Below are positions 44,930 through 51,519 of a stretch of 64,000 nt of DNA, one piece after another. The DNA comes from Pseudomonas frederiksbergensis (GTDB lineage Bacteria > Pseudomonadota > Gammaproteobacteria > Pseudomonadales > Pseudomonadaceae), in NCBI RefSeq assembly GCF_035751725.1, contig NZ_CP142104.1, positions 4,278,001 through 4,342,000 of the forward strand, in the 5' to 3' direction. The position numbers were made by a program, and so were the translations under genes. The notes under the pieces were generated by a model that was given only the letters and a program-made list of their open reading frames with translations, ran no database searches and was not told where the DNA came from. The stretch's first letter is position 1; each line of letters opens with the position of its first letter.

Positions 44930-45202
44930 ATGACCAGATTCATGCCCATCACTGGCGTCGACTGCACGCCCGCCACTCTGCTCATCGACACCGAAGCCCC
45001 ACTCGACGTCCTCTTCGAAACCGCCGACTACCGCATCCGCACCGTGACCCAGCTGCTGGAAAATATCGCGTTCCGTTCGGATATCAGTTCCGATACGGTG
45101 GTGCTTTCTGATTTTTGCAAACTGCTAACGATATCGCTGCGCGATGGGTGTGATGTGTTGGATGTGATTGGGAGACGGTTGCGGGCGCAAGCTGCTGAGT
45201 AA
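44930..45202 (+). CDS. DUF3077/DUF6124-type small protein
   Basis: 90 residues from ATG 44930, with GAGG nine bases upstream; the upstream in-frame extension is not supported. The sequence LLIDTEAPLDVLFETADYRIRTVTQLLENI matches the DUF3077 family, small acidic proteins present in several copies per Pseudomonas genome. Unknown function. A good intrinsic terminator follows. It is the last core-like gene before the AT-rich CDI-associated region. Confidence 0.7.
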   Translation: MTRFMPITGVDCTPATLLIDTEAPLDVLFETADYRIRTVTQLLENIAFRSDISSDTVVLSDFCKLLTISLRDGCDVLDVIGRRLRAQAAE

Positions 45203-45207
45203 CGAAA

Positions 45208-45235
45208 ACGGGCGATCTTTGGGTCGCCCGTTTTT
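45208..45235 (+). terminator. Intrinsic terminator
   Basis: Stem ACGGGCGA / TCGCCCGT with loop TCTTTGGG followed by TTTTT, directly after the DUF3077 gene. Confidence 0.85.
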
Positions 45236-45262
45236 CACATGTGCGGAAAGCTAAAGAAAACC

Positions 45263-45407
45263 AGGGACACAGATAACGTAGTCTGTCCCCGGTTCTGCTC
45301 AGCTCCATCTGTGCTCTCATTTAAGGTTTGTATTTGTCTGGTCCTGAAACGGCTGTAAACCTATTTCAGGACTAGACACAGATAACTTGGTCTGTCCCCG
45401 GTTCTGC
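45263..45407. repeat. Two copies of dispersed repeat family B
   Basis: Family B core ACACAGATAACGTGGTCTGT plus CCCCGGTTCTG. Here it occurs as 45267-45297 (variant GTAGTC) and 45376-45407 (variant TTGGTC), the second directly preceded by CCTATTTCAGGACTAGACAC. Further copies lie at 46283-46313, 49227-49264 and 50498-50561. They mark the left boundary of the toxin/immunity region. Confidence 0.75.
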
Positions 45408-45417
45408 CGCATGCAAA

Positions 45418-45624
45418 TTACATATCCATACCTTCTCTTTCAGCCACCTCCCTTAGCCGTAGTGAAACCTCAACGATTTCATCCTTATTTAAACCACAAT
45501 AGGTTGGCAAGGAATCATTCGGAACATTCTGAATCAGAGCCATCCCACAAGATATAAAGTACCTTAACTCCCTTAACGAAACCTTCAAATCAACGTGATT
45601 AGAATCTTCGAGTTTTTCACTCAT
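45418..45624 (-). CDS. Putative immunity protein of an orphan CdiA-CT module (module 7)
   Basis: 68 residues (MSEKLEDSNHVDLKVSLREL, ending EVAEREGMDM), AT-rich. The ATG overlaps the stop of the upstream toxin-tail reading frame as ATGA (45621-45624), the tight coupling expected for a CDI toxin/immunity pair. No family recognised. Immunity is inferred from position and size. No separate promoter is visible. Confidence 0.55.
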   Translation of the reverse strand: MSEKLEDSNHVDLKVSLRELRYFISCGMALIQNVPNDSLPTYCGLNKDEIVEVSLRLREVAEREGMDM

Positions 45625-46143
45625 TTCTTTGGCACCTGAGATTTAATATAGTTATCCCAACCAACGCCGCCCTGGTCTGGCCTGAAAGCAGTAGCTTCAC
45701 CTCTCTGCCCCCGAATAACAATGGTCTTCGTTGAGTTGTCGAGATAGTACATCGTCCCATCAACTGACTGTCGCCGGTCTATTGCTGGGTCGAAACGATT
45801 TTTTCGATAAAATCTTGGAACTGATTTTTGGTACTGATACCAAGGTCTGCAAACTCTCGCCTTTCAATTACATGCTTTTGACAGGCATGTCCACTCGCAA
45901 CCTCTTCAGCTAAGAGCTGAGAGTTGAGCCTACCCTGATTGATTGCGCTCTCAGCTCCAGAGCTACCTTTTTTTCCTCCACCTCCAGCCCGCCCAGCAGC
46001 CATCCCAACCGCAAGCGTCACACTGTCTTCGATGATAGCCCTAGCATATTCCGGACTTATACCCCATTTCGAAATCAGGACATCCGTCACCGCCTTGGCC
46101 GAATGCTCTGTTGTAACACCCGCCAACAGATTTTGAAACTGAC
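45621..46143 (-). pseudogene. Orphan CdiA C-terminal toxin module, frameshifted
   Basis: Two reverse frames joined by a frameshift near 45778. The first (45779-46126 and beyond) is the conserved pretoxin stretch GVTTEHSAKAVTDVLISKWG and ARAIIEDSVTLAVGMAAGRA, homologous to the tail of the CdiA frame at 52.0-52.1 kb, then AEEVASGHACQKHVIERREF and ISTKNQFQDFIEKIV. The second reads DRRQSVDGTMYYLDNSTKTI, ends FRPDQGGVGWDNYIKSQVPK plus a lysine and stops at 45621. H-xx-HVI and the terminal TxF pattern resemble metal-independent RNase toxins of the BECR kind, as a guess. Homology to cdiA stops abruptly at 46143 where repeat A begins. Confidence 0.65.
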
Positions 46144-46272
46144 AAAAAAGGGGACGGATTTATTTTCACCCGCCGCAAATCAATAATCAGATACGGAGCA
46201 CTCCCCTAGTAACCAGAGGAAAATAAATCCGTCCCATTTTCCCTTTCAGAAAATAAATCTGTCCCCTTTTTC
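46144..46272. repeat. Family A repeat cluster, copy 1 (about 129 bp)
   Basis: Contains GGGGACGGATTTATTTTC (46150-46167) and, inverted, GAAAATAAATCCGTCCC (46219-46235) and GAAAATAAATCTGTCCCC (46249-46266). The same arrangement, including the centre CACCCGCCGCAAATCAA, recurs at 46791-46917. This class of repeat flanks RAYT transposase genes. Confidence 0.8.
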
Positions 46273-46282
46273 CCTTTTTCGC

Positions 46283-46372
46283 ACACATATAACGTGGTCT
46301 GTCCCCGGTTCTGTGTTCAGAATAGGCATCCGAAGAAGGTTAAGTAAGTGCCACTCAAATCTGTCCCCTTTC
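46283..46372. repeat. Family B repeat and a partial family A repeat
   Basis: ACACATATAACGTGGTCTGT followed by CCCCGGTTCTG occupies 46283-46313. CAAATCTGTCCCCTTTCT (46355-46372) is a half copy of family A. Together they form the left flank of the DUF596-type gene. Confidence 0.65.
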
Positions 46373-46391
46373 TTTTTCTCGCCTAGTTGGA

Positions 46392-46745
46392 TCATGTCCA
46401 TACCTCTTGGCCCTCAGCGGTAAGCCATACTACGCCCGCCGGAGCGGTAGTTAAAAACCAAAATCCGAAACCATCAAGGTCGTCTTCTTCGGGGCAAATA
46501 GGCCACGCGCTCCTGAGCGCATCGATCTGCTCGTCAACATCACCAGAGAGAAATTTTCCATTCGAACCCAATTTAAGATGCCCACCCAGCATTAGGCGCC
46601 TCAGCACCTCGAGAAAAATCGCTGTTCTTTCTTCATTACCCGTCTCTAACTTACAAAGCTCCATACTTAAGTGCTGCCAGATTGAGCCCATCGACAAACC
46701 GAATGAACTACTCAAGATAGTGGAACATAAAAAATCGACGTTCAT
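46392..46745 (-). CDS. DUF596-like putative immunity protein (module 6)
   Basis: 117 residues. The sequence LRRLMLGGHLKLGSNGKFLS and FGFWFLTTAPAGVVWLTAEG match the DUF596 family (HLKLxxNGKFLxG, WFLTxxPxGIVW), which occurs downstream of polymorphic toxins. Its ATG overlaps the stop (ATGA, 46742-46745) of a short toxin remnant. Frame is intact, so it may still confer protection even though the toxin body is gone. Confidence 0.65.
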   Translation of the reverse strand: MNVDFLCSTILSSSFGLSMGSIWQHLSMELCKLETGNEERTAIFLEVLRRLMLGGHLKLGSNGKFLSGDVDEQIDALRSAWPICPEEDDLDGFGFWFLTTAPAGVVWLTAEGQEVWT

Positions 46746-46790
46746 TTGAATTTGACCTCAATTCGTTTTCCAGCATTAATTGATGGATTT
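46742..46790 (-). pseudogene. C-terminal stub of a lost CdiA-CT toxin (module 6)
   Basis: The reverse strand reads LNPSINAGKRIEVKFK and stops at 46742 with an ATGA overlap to the DUF596 start. The frame runs back directly into repeat A at 46791, so everything before the last ~16 codons has been replaced by the repeat. Confidence 0.5.
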
Positions 46791-46917
46791 AAAAAAGGGG
46801 ACGGATTTATTTTCACCCGCCGCAAATCAAAAATCAGATACGGAACACTCCGCTAGTCACCAGAGGACAATAAATCCGCCCCATTTTCCCTTTCAGAAAA
46901 TAAATCTGTCCCCTTTC
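46791..46917. repeat. Family A repeat cluster, copy 2
   Basis: Same structure as 46144-46272: GGGGACGGATTTATTTTC at 46797-46814, then inverted cores at 46865-46882 (degenerate) and 46895-46912. The two clusters bracket module 6. Confidence 0.8.
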
Positions 46918-46939
46918 TCGCGCGCTTTTTTTGTTTTTT

Positions 46940-47254
46940 TCACAGGCCGCGTTCAAAATCTAGAAAAAAAATGATTACGTATAGAATAAAAGAGAATACC
47001 GCTAAAGCAGCTCGCCACTCAGGATTAGCATCTTTGCCCAAGCTGCTAGGTCCGATAGCGATCCTAGCCCCTCTCAAATAATTCCAGACAGCTTGCACAA
47101 ATAATAGCTGAACTACAATCATTAAAAAAAAACGGCCCCATCCACCATTAAATCTTAGAACAGAATTCAAGACCGAAGCAAATAACAGCGCAATCGCGAC
47201 ACAATTCCGGTACCTAAACAAAGCATCAATCACAACTCTTGGTCTTAAAAACAT
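46940..47254 (-). CDS. Small membrane protein, putative immunity (module 5)
   Basis: 104 residues with three hydrophobic segments (VAIALLFASVLNSVL, FFLMIVVQLLFVQAVWNYL, AALAVFSFILYVIIFFL). AT-rich. Its start overlaps the stop of a short reverse frame (TAATG at 47252-47256) as in other modules. A membrane immunity protein would suit a pore-forming or membrane-acting CdiA-CT, but that is inference. Confidence 0.5.
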   Translation of the reverse strand: MFLRPRVVIDALFRYRNCVAIALLFASVLNSVLRFNGGWGRFFLMIVVQLLFVQAVWNYLRGARIAIGPSSLGKDANPEWRAALAVFSFILYVIIFFLDFERGL

Positions 47255-47283
47255 TATAAAACCCCGTCAATAATTTTATCCCG
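47254..47283 (-). pseudogene. Possible toxin stub before the membrane immunity gene
   Basis: Reads RDKIIDGVL then stop, overlapping the next start by one base. Upstream it meets a repeat A element (47296 onward). So short a stub is only supported by the repeated pattern in modules 3 and 6. Confidence 0.3.
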
Positions 47284-47295
47284 ACAAAAAAGCAA

Positions 47296-47801
47296 AAAAG
47301 GGGGCGGATTTATTTTCCCGTCTTCCCCCTTGGCCGCCCCTGACCTCGTTGTTCTACCCGGATACCAATAATCCGCTCTACCTCATCAACGAAGCGCCCT
47401 GTCCCCGTCAACTGACCGCACTGCAATGCATCACGAATCAAACGGACCTGCTCTGTTGGTATGGCCTCGCGCACGAAAACATCATACTTGCGACGCCGCT
47501 CCATCGCCGTAGCGCCTAACGCAACGAAGCAGGGATCGACATCCAGCCATCCGCTGTCAGGACAATCACCTGCCCGGCTTCGGTAGCCCCAAACGCATCC
47601 TTGAGCTCGCGCAGATCCGCTAGATAGCGTTGATAATCCTCGGGAACCGCAAAAACCACCTGACGGTTATGACCGCGTTGCACAATATGGTGTGGGTAAT
47701 TCGGCAAAATAATACGTCCCATCCTGGGCATATCTGACCTCTCCTCCGTGGAAGCTTTCAGCGTAGCAAAGGCTCAGAAAATAAATCTGTCCCCTTTTTT
47801 C
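47296..47801 (-). mobile_element. Decayed RAYT (REP-associated tyrosine transposase) element, copy 1
   Basis: Flanked by GGGGCGGATTTATTTTCCCG (47301-47320) and inverted GAAAATAAATCTGTCCCC (47777-47794). Two reverse fragments remain: an N-terminal MGRIILPNYPHHIVQRGHNR with VPEDYQRYLADLRE (47516-47731) and a C-terminal RRRKYDVFVREAIPTEQVRL with GRFVDEVERIIG (47310-47504). The central part with the HUH motif is deleted. The element cannot move by itself. Confidence 0.8.
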
Positions 47802-47803
47802 AC

Positions 47804-47850
47804 GTGGCGAGGGAGCTTGCTCCCGCTCGACTGCGCAGCGGTCGCCTGTT
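47804..47850. repeat. REP unit
   Basis: GTGGCGAGGGAGCTTGCTCC followed by CGCTCGACTGCGCAGCGGTC, the common REP core of this genome. It lies between the RAYT remnant and the brnA pseudogene; 47851-47970 shows no gene. Confidence 0.6.
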
Positions 47851-47970
47851 TTGCCTTAACCACAGCGCTACGCGATAGCGTTTGATGTAATCGGAGAGCT
47901 GCGGACACACGTAACAGAATTAATGACAACGGGCGGCCTCTCAGTTGCCCGCTTCATAGCATTAATATGC

Positions 47971-48227
47971 TCATCGCCGCTGGCCCTGCTGGGCCTGCAT
48001 GTATTGGCGAAGAAGCTGATTGATGCGTGTCTGATAGCCCGCGCCCTGCCCCTTGAACCACTCAACCACATCGGCATCAAGCGAATAGTCACCGCCTGCT
48101 TTACCGGCACACGCAGCTCGGCGCGACGGAAGAAGTCATCATCCAGTTCGGGGATATCATTGGTATCGATGTCCGCGTCATCCAACTTGGCCAAGCGCTC
48201 CCAGTCGGTTTTCGATGGTTTCGACAT
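47971..48227 (-). pseudogene. brnA: BrnA-like antitoxin gene with frameshift
   Basis: From ATG 48227 the frame reads MSKPSKTDWERLAKLDDADI then VPVKQAVTIRL. The natural continuation DADVVEWFKGQGAGYQTRIN and QLLRQYMQAQQG is found in the next frame and ends at 47971; a one-base loss at the TTGATGCC position (about 48083) explains it. BrnA is the ribbon-helix-helix antitoxin of BrnT ribonuclease. The BrnT gene that should precede it is missing; only YTERRGDEIR just upstream (about 48255-48290) recalls a BrnT C-terminus. Confidence 0.7.
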
Positions 48228-48389
48228 AACGTATGCCCCTATTTCGTAGCTATCGGGCGGAGGCATGCGGATCTCATCGCCTCGCCGTTCGGTGTAGCCA
48301 ACCGCGCCAGCCACATACTGATCCGGCCAATGGTTCGACGCGGCGCACCTCTGACCAAAGAGACTACTGTCGAAACCGTCCTTCTGAAA

Positions 48390-48431
48390 TCAGCGTAGCA
48401 AAGGCTCAGAAAATAAATCTGTCCCCTTTTT
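48390..48431. repeat. Duplicate of the RAYT right end
   Basis: CAGCGTAGCAAAGGCTCAGA followed by AAATAAATCTGTCCCC is identical to the ends of both RAYT copies (47760 and 50421 regions). Together with 47760-47801 it brackets the REP unit and brnA pseudogene, as if that segment were carried between two RAYT ends. Confidence 0.75.
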
Positions 48432-48472
48432 TCTCTTTTTTACATGGCGATACTTAGTGTCCCTGCAGATTT

Positions 48473-48835
48473 TCAGATTCCTGAAGCATCAATGACACCA
48501 GTATAGCTAGCAACTAAGCGTATATGCTCAAGCATCAGCTTGTCGTCTTCAGCACTACCTAACGCAAATTCAGACAGCTTAGAGTACGCAGCGCCGAGCT
48601 CTTCAAAAACATCATCTGTAAAAGGATCGTTCTTAGCAAATATCACTCCACCCTTTATCGCTACGAAAAACAAAGCGGTAAGGGCCTGAACCTTTACTTT
48701 ATAGGACTTTGAATGCAAAAAAGCATCCATCTCATCATAAGCGTAAGCAAAGGCCTGATAGATTGCTAGACCTTTATTATGAGTAGCTTCACCATACGAA
48801 ACCTGCGTCTCATACAACACATCGGAATAATTCAA
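48473..48835 (-). CDS. Putative immunity protein for the deaminase toxin (module 4)
   Basis: 120 residues, helical, acidic (MNYSDVLYETQVSYGEATHN, later KVQALTALFFVAIKGGVIFA). It starts 18 bp after the deaminase frame on the same strand, so position and size suggest the cognate immunity protein. I do not recognise a family with certainty. GGAGG lies just before the ATG. Confidence 0.55.
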   Translation of the reverse strand: MNYSDVLYETQVSYGEATHNKGLAIYQAFAYAYDEMDAFLHSKSYKVKVQALTALFFVAIKGGVIFAKNDPFTDDVFEELGAAYSKLSEFALGSAEDDKLMLEHIRLVASYTGVIDASGI

Positions 48836-48853
48836 AGGACCTCCAACTCAAAC

Positions 48854-49198
48854 TCAATCACGTGTAAATACATTCAATTGAATATTTGGATAATGCTCCC
48901 TAAATTGTAAGACCATCCCTGTACAGCTAGGACAAACTGCTTTTTCAGAAAGCAAGTTTATGCGCCCCGTTGCGCTAGTATTTTGACCAAGCCTTTGCGC
49001 AACTGTTTCCAGGATCTTAAATTCAGTATCCGCATCTCTCAAATATGCACCCGGTCCACCTATGTATTTCTCTGATATCTCATCCTCGCGCATAGCGATC
49101 TGATGTGATCCAGCATCGTATCGTACAAAAAATCGATCCCCACGAGCCCATATTTCCATGTCACTGAGCTGAAACGGTTTCCTATCCATACCCCCCAC
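48854..49198 (-). CDS. Orphan CdiA-CT nucleic-acid deaminase toxin domain (module 4)
   Basis: 114 residues. The second half carries a toxin-deaminase signature: DTEFKILETVAQRLG (glutamate of the xE motif), then AVCPSCTGMVLQFREHYPNI with the zinc-binding CxxC pair, ending LNVFTRD. This matches the BURPS668_1122-type deaminases found at CdiA and Rhs C-termini, which attack bases in nucleic acids. No signal or pretoxin region precedes it; the frame begins next to a family B hairpin at 49227-49264, so it is a 5'-truncated cassette, possibly silent until recombined onto cdiA. The GTATGGATAGG start context is weak. Confidence 0.65.
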   Translation of the reverse strand: MGGMDRKPFQLSDMEIWARGDRFFVRYDAGSHQIAMREDEISEKYIGGPGAYLRDADTEFKILETVAQRLGQNTSATGRINLLSEKAVCPSCTGMVLQFREHYPNIQLNVFTRD

Positions 49199-49226
49199 TT
49201 ACCGAAAAACACTAAGGCCCCCTCAG

Positions 49227-49264
49227 GGACAGACCACGTTCCACACAGAAAACGTGGTCTGTCC
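49227..49264. repeat. Family B hairpin
   Basis: Perfect 14-bp inverted repeat GGACAGACCACGTT / AACGTGGTCTGTCC with a ten-base loop CCACACAGAA. It abuts the 5' end of the deaminase cassette and the 3' end of the next immunity gene. Confidence 0.85.
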
Positions 49265-49282
49265 AGCCCCCCTTTTTATTGA

Positions 49283-49675
49283 TTAAATGACCATACTCTT
49301 CTTGTACACAACACCCTCGCCCTCATTGAACGCATAGACGCTATCGTATTGAAAAGATAGAACAAATCGCATCGAAGAGCGCAAGGATAATTCCTCCATG
49401 ACACATTTTATCTCCCTCCAACTCTGCTCCAGTTTATGTAAAGGGCAATGGAATGCTCCCATGACACCTACTAGCCAATCAACCTCCCACCCCTCAGCAA
49501 ACACAACACTGGGGGGATCAACCAATTCGAAATAAAAGAAGCCATTCGAATCGGAAAAATAACCTTCTAAGGAAGTTTTCTCCAGCGTTACAACACTTGC
49601 ATTTTTTTCCACAGCATGCCGAATAGTTTCCAGCGAGGCGCCGGCTTCGATTTCCATGAACATAGTGATCGTCAT
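49283..49675 (-). CDS. Putative immunity protein, intact (module 3)
   Basis: 130 residues, AT-rich (MTITMFMEIEAGASLETIRH, later FVLSFQYDSVYAFNEGEGVV). Its ATG overlaps a toxin stub's stop as ATGA (49672-49675). Size, overlap and setting suggest a CDI immunity protein; no family recognised. Confidence 0.55.
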   Translation of the reverse strand: MTITMFMEIEAGASLETIRHAVEKNASVVTLEKTSLEGYFSDSNGFFYFELVDPPSVVFAEGWEVDWLVGVMGAFHCPLHKLEQSWREIKCVMEELSLRSSMRFVLSFQYDSVYAFNEGEGVVYKKSMVI

Positions 49676-49707
49676 CGCTGGACCTCAAATACCCGTTTAT
49701 TGTCTCC
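49672..49707 (-). pseudogene. C-terminal stub of a lost CdiA-CT toxin (module 3)
   Basis: Reads GDNKRVFEVQR then stop at 49672, overlapping the immunity start by ATGA. Immediately upstream is a family A repeat at 49726. Confidence 0.45.
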
Positions 49708-49725
49708 CTTATCACAAAAAGAAAA

Positions 49726-49786
49726 GGGGACAGATTTATTTTCCGATCGGCTTTTGCCTCCCAAAAAAGGGGACGGATTTATTTTC
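49726..49786. repeat. Two direct family A cores
   Basis: GGGGACAGATTTATTTTC at 49726-49743 and GGGGACGGATTTATTTTC at 49769-49786 with CGATCGGCTTTTGCCTCCC between. The same spacer follows the core at 51158, tying these two sites together. Confidence 0.8.
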
Positions 49787-50455
49787 CCGTCCTCCCCCTT
49801 GGCCGCCCCTGACCTCGTTGTTCTACCCGGATACCAATAATCCGCTCTACCTCATCAACGAAGCGCCCTGTCCCCGTCTACTGACCGCGCTGCAATGCAT
49901 CACGAATCAAACGGACCTGCTCTGTTGGTATGGCCTCGCGCACGAAAGCATCATACTTGCGACGCCGCTCCATCGCCGTAGCGCCTAACGCAACGAAGCA
50001 GGGATCGACATCCAGCCATCCGCTGTCAGGACAATCACCTGCCCGGCTTCGCTAGCTCGACCAACGGTAGTCTGCTATGTCAGCCACCATCTGAGCGCGT
50101 ACAGGATTCAATTCTATGTAACGGCAACAGGCAAGGAGATAAGCATCTGACTGCACGACACTGGATTTGTATCGGCTTTCCCATAGCGTACCGGAGCGAG
50201 TAACAGGTGGACGTGATTGGTCATCAGACATTAGGCGTAGACCCTAACCCCAAACGCATCCTTGAGCTCGCGCAGATCCGCTAGATAGCGTTGATAATCC
50301 TCGGGAACCGCAAAAACCACCTGAGGGTTATGACCGCGTTGCGCAATATGGTGAGGGTAATTCGGCAAAATAATACGTCCCATCCTGGGCATATCTGACC
50401 TCTCCTCCGTGGAAGCTTTCAGCGTAGCAAAGGCTCAGAAAATAAATCTGTCCGC
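49769..50455 (-). mobile_element. Decayed RAYT element, copy 2
   Basis: Longer than copy 1, with the same ends. On the reverse strand the central region still shows MTNHVHLLLAP (HUH motif HVH, about 50200-50230) and GTLWESRYKSS, AYLLACCRYIELNPVRA and ADYRWS in another frame, order N-terminal fragment, HUH, YIELNPVRA, C-terminal fragment partly rearranged by indels. A stop replaces leucine in the C-terminal part (GQLTGTG in copy 1 becomes GQ-stop). RAYTs are single-strand transposases of REP sequences. Copy 1 derives from a similar element by deletion. Confidence 0.8.
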
Positions 50456-50497
50456 TTTTTTCCGATGCGATGCATCGGGCGTTAGGGTGAAACAGGT

Positions 50498-50561
50498 GTA
50501 AACCTATTTCAGGACTAGACACCCCCTTTTCTTTTTTGCAGGGTCTGTCCCCGGTTCTGTT
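50498..50561. repeat. Family B repeat, rearranged copy
   Basis: GTAAACCTATTTCAGGACTA with GACAC (50498-50522) and GGTCTGTCCCCGGTTCTG (50541-50558), the same parts that are contiguous at 45355-45407, here split by CCCCTTTTCTTTTTTGCA. Confidence 0.65.
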
Positions 50562-50568
50562 CCTCAAA

Positions 50569-50952
50569 TCACCACCATTTCGGATAGTTTTCAAACTCCT
50601 GTAGAACCGTAGCCATTGCGCCATCAGCTAGAGCTTCTTCCCCACCTGTGTTTATCGCATTGCCAGAGACATCCCTTTTGACACAAGACCAAACCAACTT
50701 ATTATTCTCACAGTCAAACACGAGGGAGAAGTCATTATTCATATCCTGTATCCGCGCGATCCTTCCCCTCTTAAGCATGTCAACAAACGTATCGAGCACA
50801 GCACACTCAATCCAGCAGGTCATATTTACTGAGAAAGAAAACTCAAATTTTTCAACACATAACTCTACAGAAAATTTTATCGATGGAATACGATCATCAA
50901 ACTCAATCAAACTCATACCAACCCGAATCGGGTTGTCTATTTTAATGTCCAT
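50569..50952 (-). CDS. Putative immunity protein (module 2)
   Basis: 127 residues (MDIKIDNPIRVGMSLIEFDD, ending ATVLQEFENYPKWW). The start directly follows the stop of the module 2 toxin tail. AT-rich. No known family recognised; the immunity role is inferred from pairing and size. Confidence 0.55.
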   Translation of the reverse strand: MDIKIDNPIRVGMSLIEFDDRIPSIKFSVELCVEKFEFSFSVNMTCWIECAVLDTFVDMLKRGRIARIQDMNNDFSLVFDCENNKLVWSCVKRDVSGNAINTGGEEALADGAMATVLQEFENYPKWW

Positions 50953-51152
50953 TTAGTAAGCCCCGGTATATCTCGCGTGTATGATGGCGGGTAGCTCGCC
51001 TTCTGCCCTCGGAGGCTTGAACTCTAATTGCCACCCATCCACACTAATTCTTTCGCCATACGGCATTTTGGTTTTGGTAGCCGTATTCACCGCAGATTGG
51101 AAGCTTTCCAACTGGACTTGGCTCGTTAACCGTACTGCTTCAGGAGTATGTA
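50953..51152 (-). pseudogene. Orphan CdiA-CT toxin tail (module 2)
   Basis: The reverse frame reads TPEAVRLTSQVQLESFQSAV, KTKMPYGERISVDGWQLEFK and AEGELPAIIHARYTGAY to the stop at 50953. Its 5' side runs in frame into a family A repeat (51158-51175), whose translation KINLSPF is not part of the toxin. So only the last ~65 residues of a toxin domain survive. Family not identified. The downstream immunity gene is intact. Confidence 0.6.
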
Positions 51153-51157
51153 GAAAA

Positions 51158-51285
51158 GGGGACAGATTTATTTTCCGATCGGCTTTTGCCTCCCACGGGA
51201 TCAACCAGGTCCGGATCGCTCCGCATCATCACAGGCTCAGAAAATAAATCTGTCCCCTTTTCTCCGAATCTGTCCCCTTTTTTGC
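51158..51285. repeat. Family A repeat cluster, copy 3
   Basis: GGGGACAGATTTATTTTC at 51158-51175, inverted GAAAATAAATCTGTCCCC at 51240-51257, plus a partial GAATCTGTCCCCTTTTTT to 51285. It separates module 1 (cdiA) from orphan module 2. Confidence 0.8.
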
Positions 51286-51311
51286 AGTTTTATCCATCCT
51301 ATCCCCCTTTG

Positions 51312-51509
51312 TTATCTCTTGGCCTGAAATTGATCGGAGGATAGTGCTAATTGCGCAATAGTATGTCCTTCCGCATCACAAAATTCCACTTCATAGCCTT
51401 CAATTGGCAGACTATAAACCTCAACTATCGCTCCCTGCATACCAGCTCGCAGCCCTTCGCTTGGGATATCCTCAGTCAATACAACAACATCAAAAAGCGA
51501 GTAAACCAT
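51312..51509 (-). CDS. DUF4926-like immunity protein of the main CdiA toxin
   Basis: 65 residues from ATG 51509, which has AAGGA eight bases upstream; an alternative ATG at 51530 overlaps the toxin stop. The sequence VYSLFDVVVLTEDIPSEGLR, GAIVEVY and YEVEFCDAEGHTIAQLALSS matches DUF4926 (FDVVALxxDLPxxGLxxGxxGTVVEVY), small proteins found with polymorphic toxins. It should bind and block the toxin domain encoded just upstream. Confidence 0.75.
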   Translation of the reverse strand: MVYSLFDVVVLTEDIPSEGLRAGMQGAIVEVYSLPIEGYEVEFCDAEGHTIAQLALSSDQFQAKR

Positions 51510-51519
51510 ATAACATTCC

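Noticed and set aside
50328..50624. 98-codon reverse frame starting MAQWLRFYRS
   Set aside because: It spans RAYT remnant and repeat B sequence with no homology of its own.
46144..51285. CRISPR-like array from the repeated GGGGACAGATTTATTTTC units
   Set aside because: Spacing is irregular, copies occur in both orientations, and genes lie between them; no cas genes.
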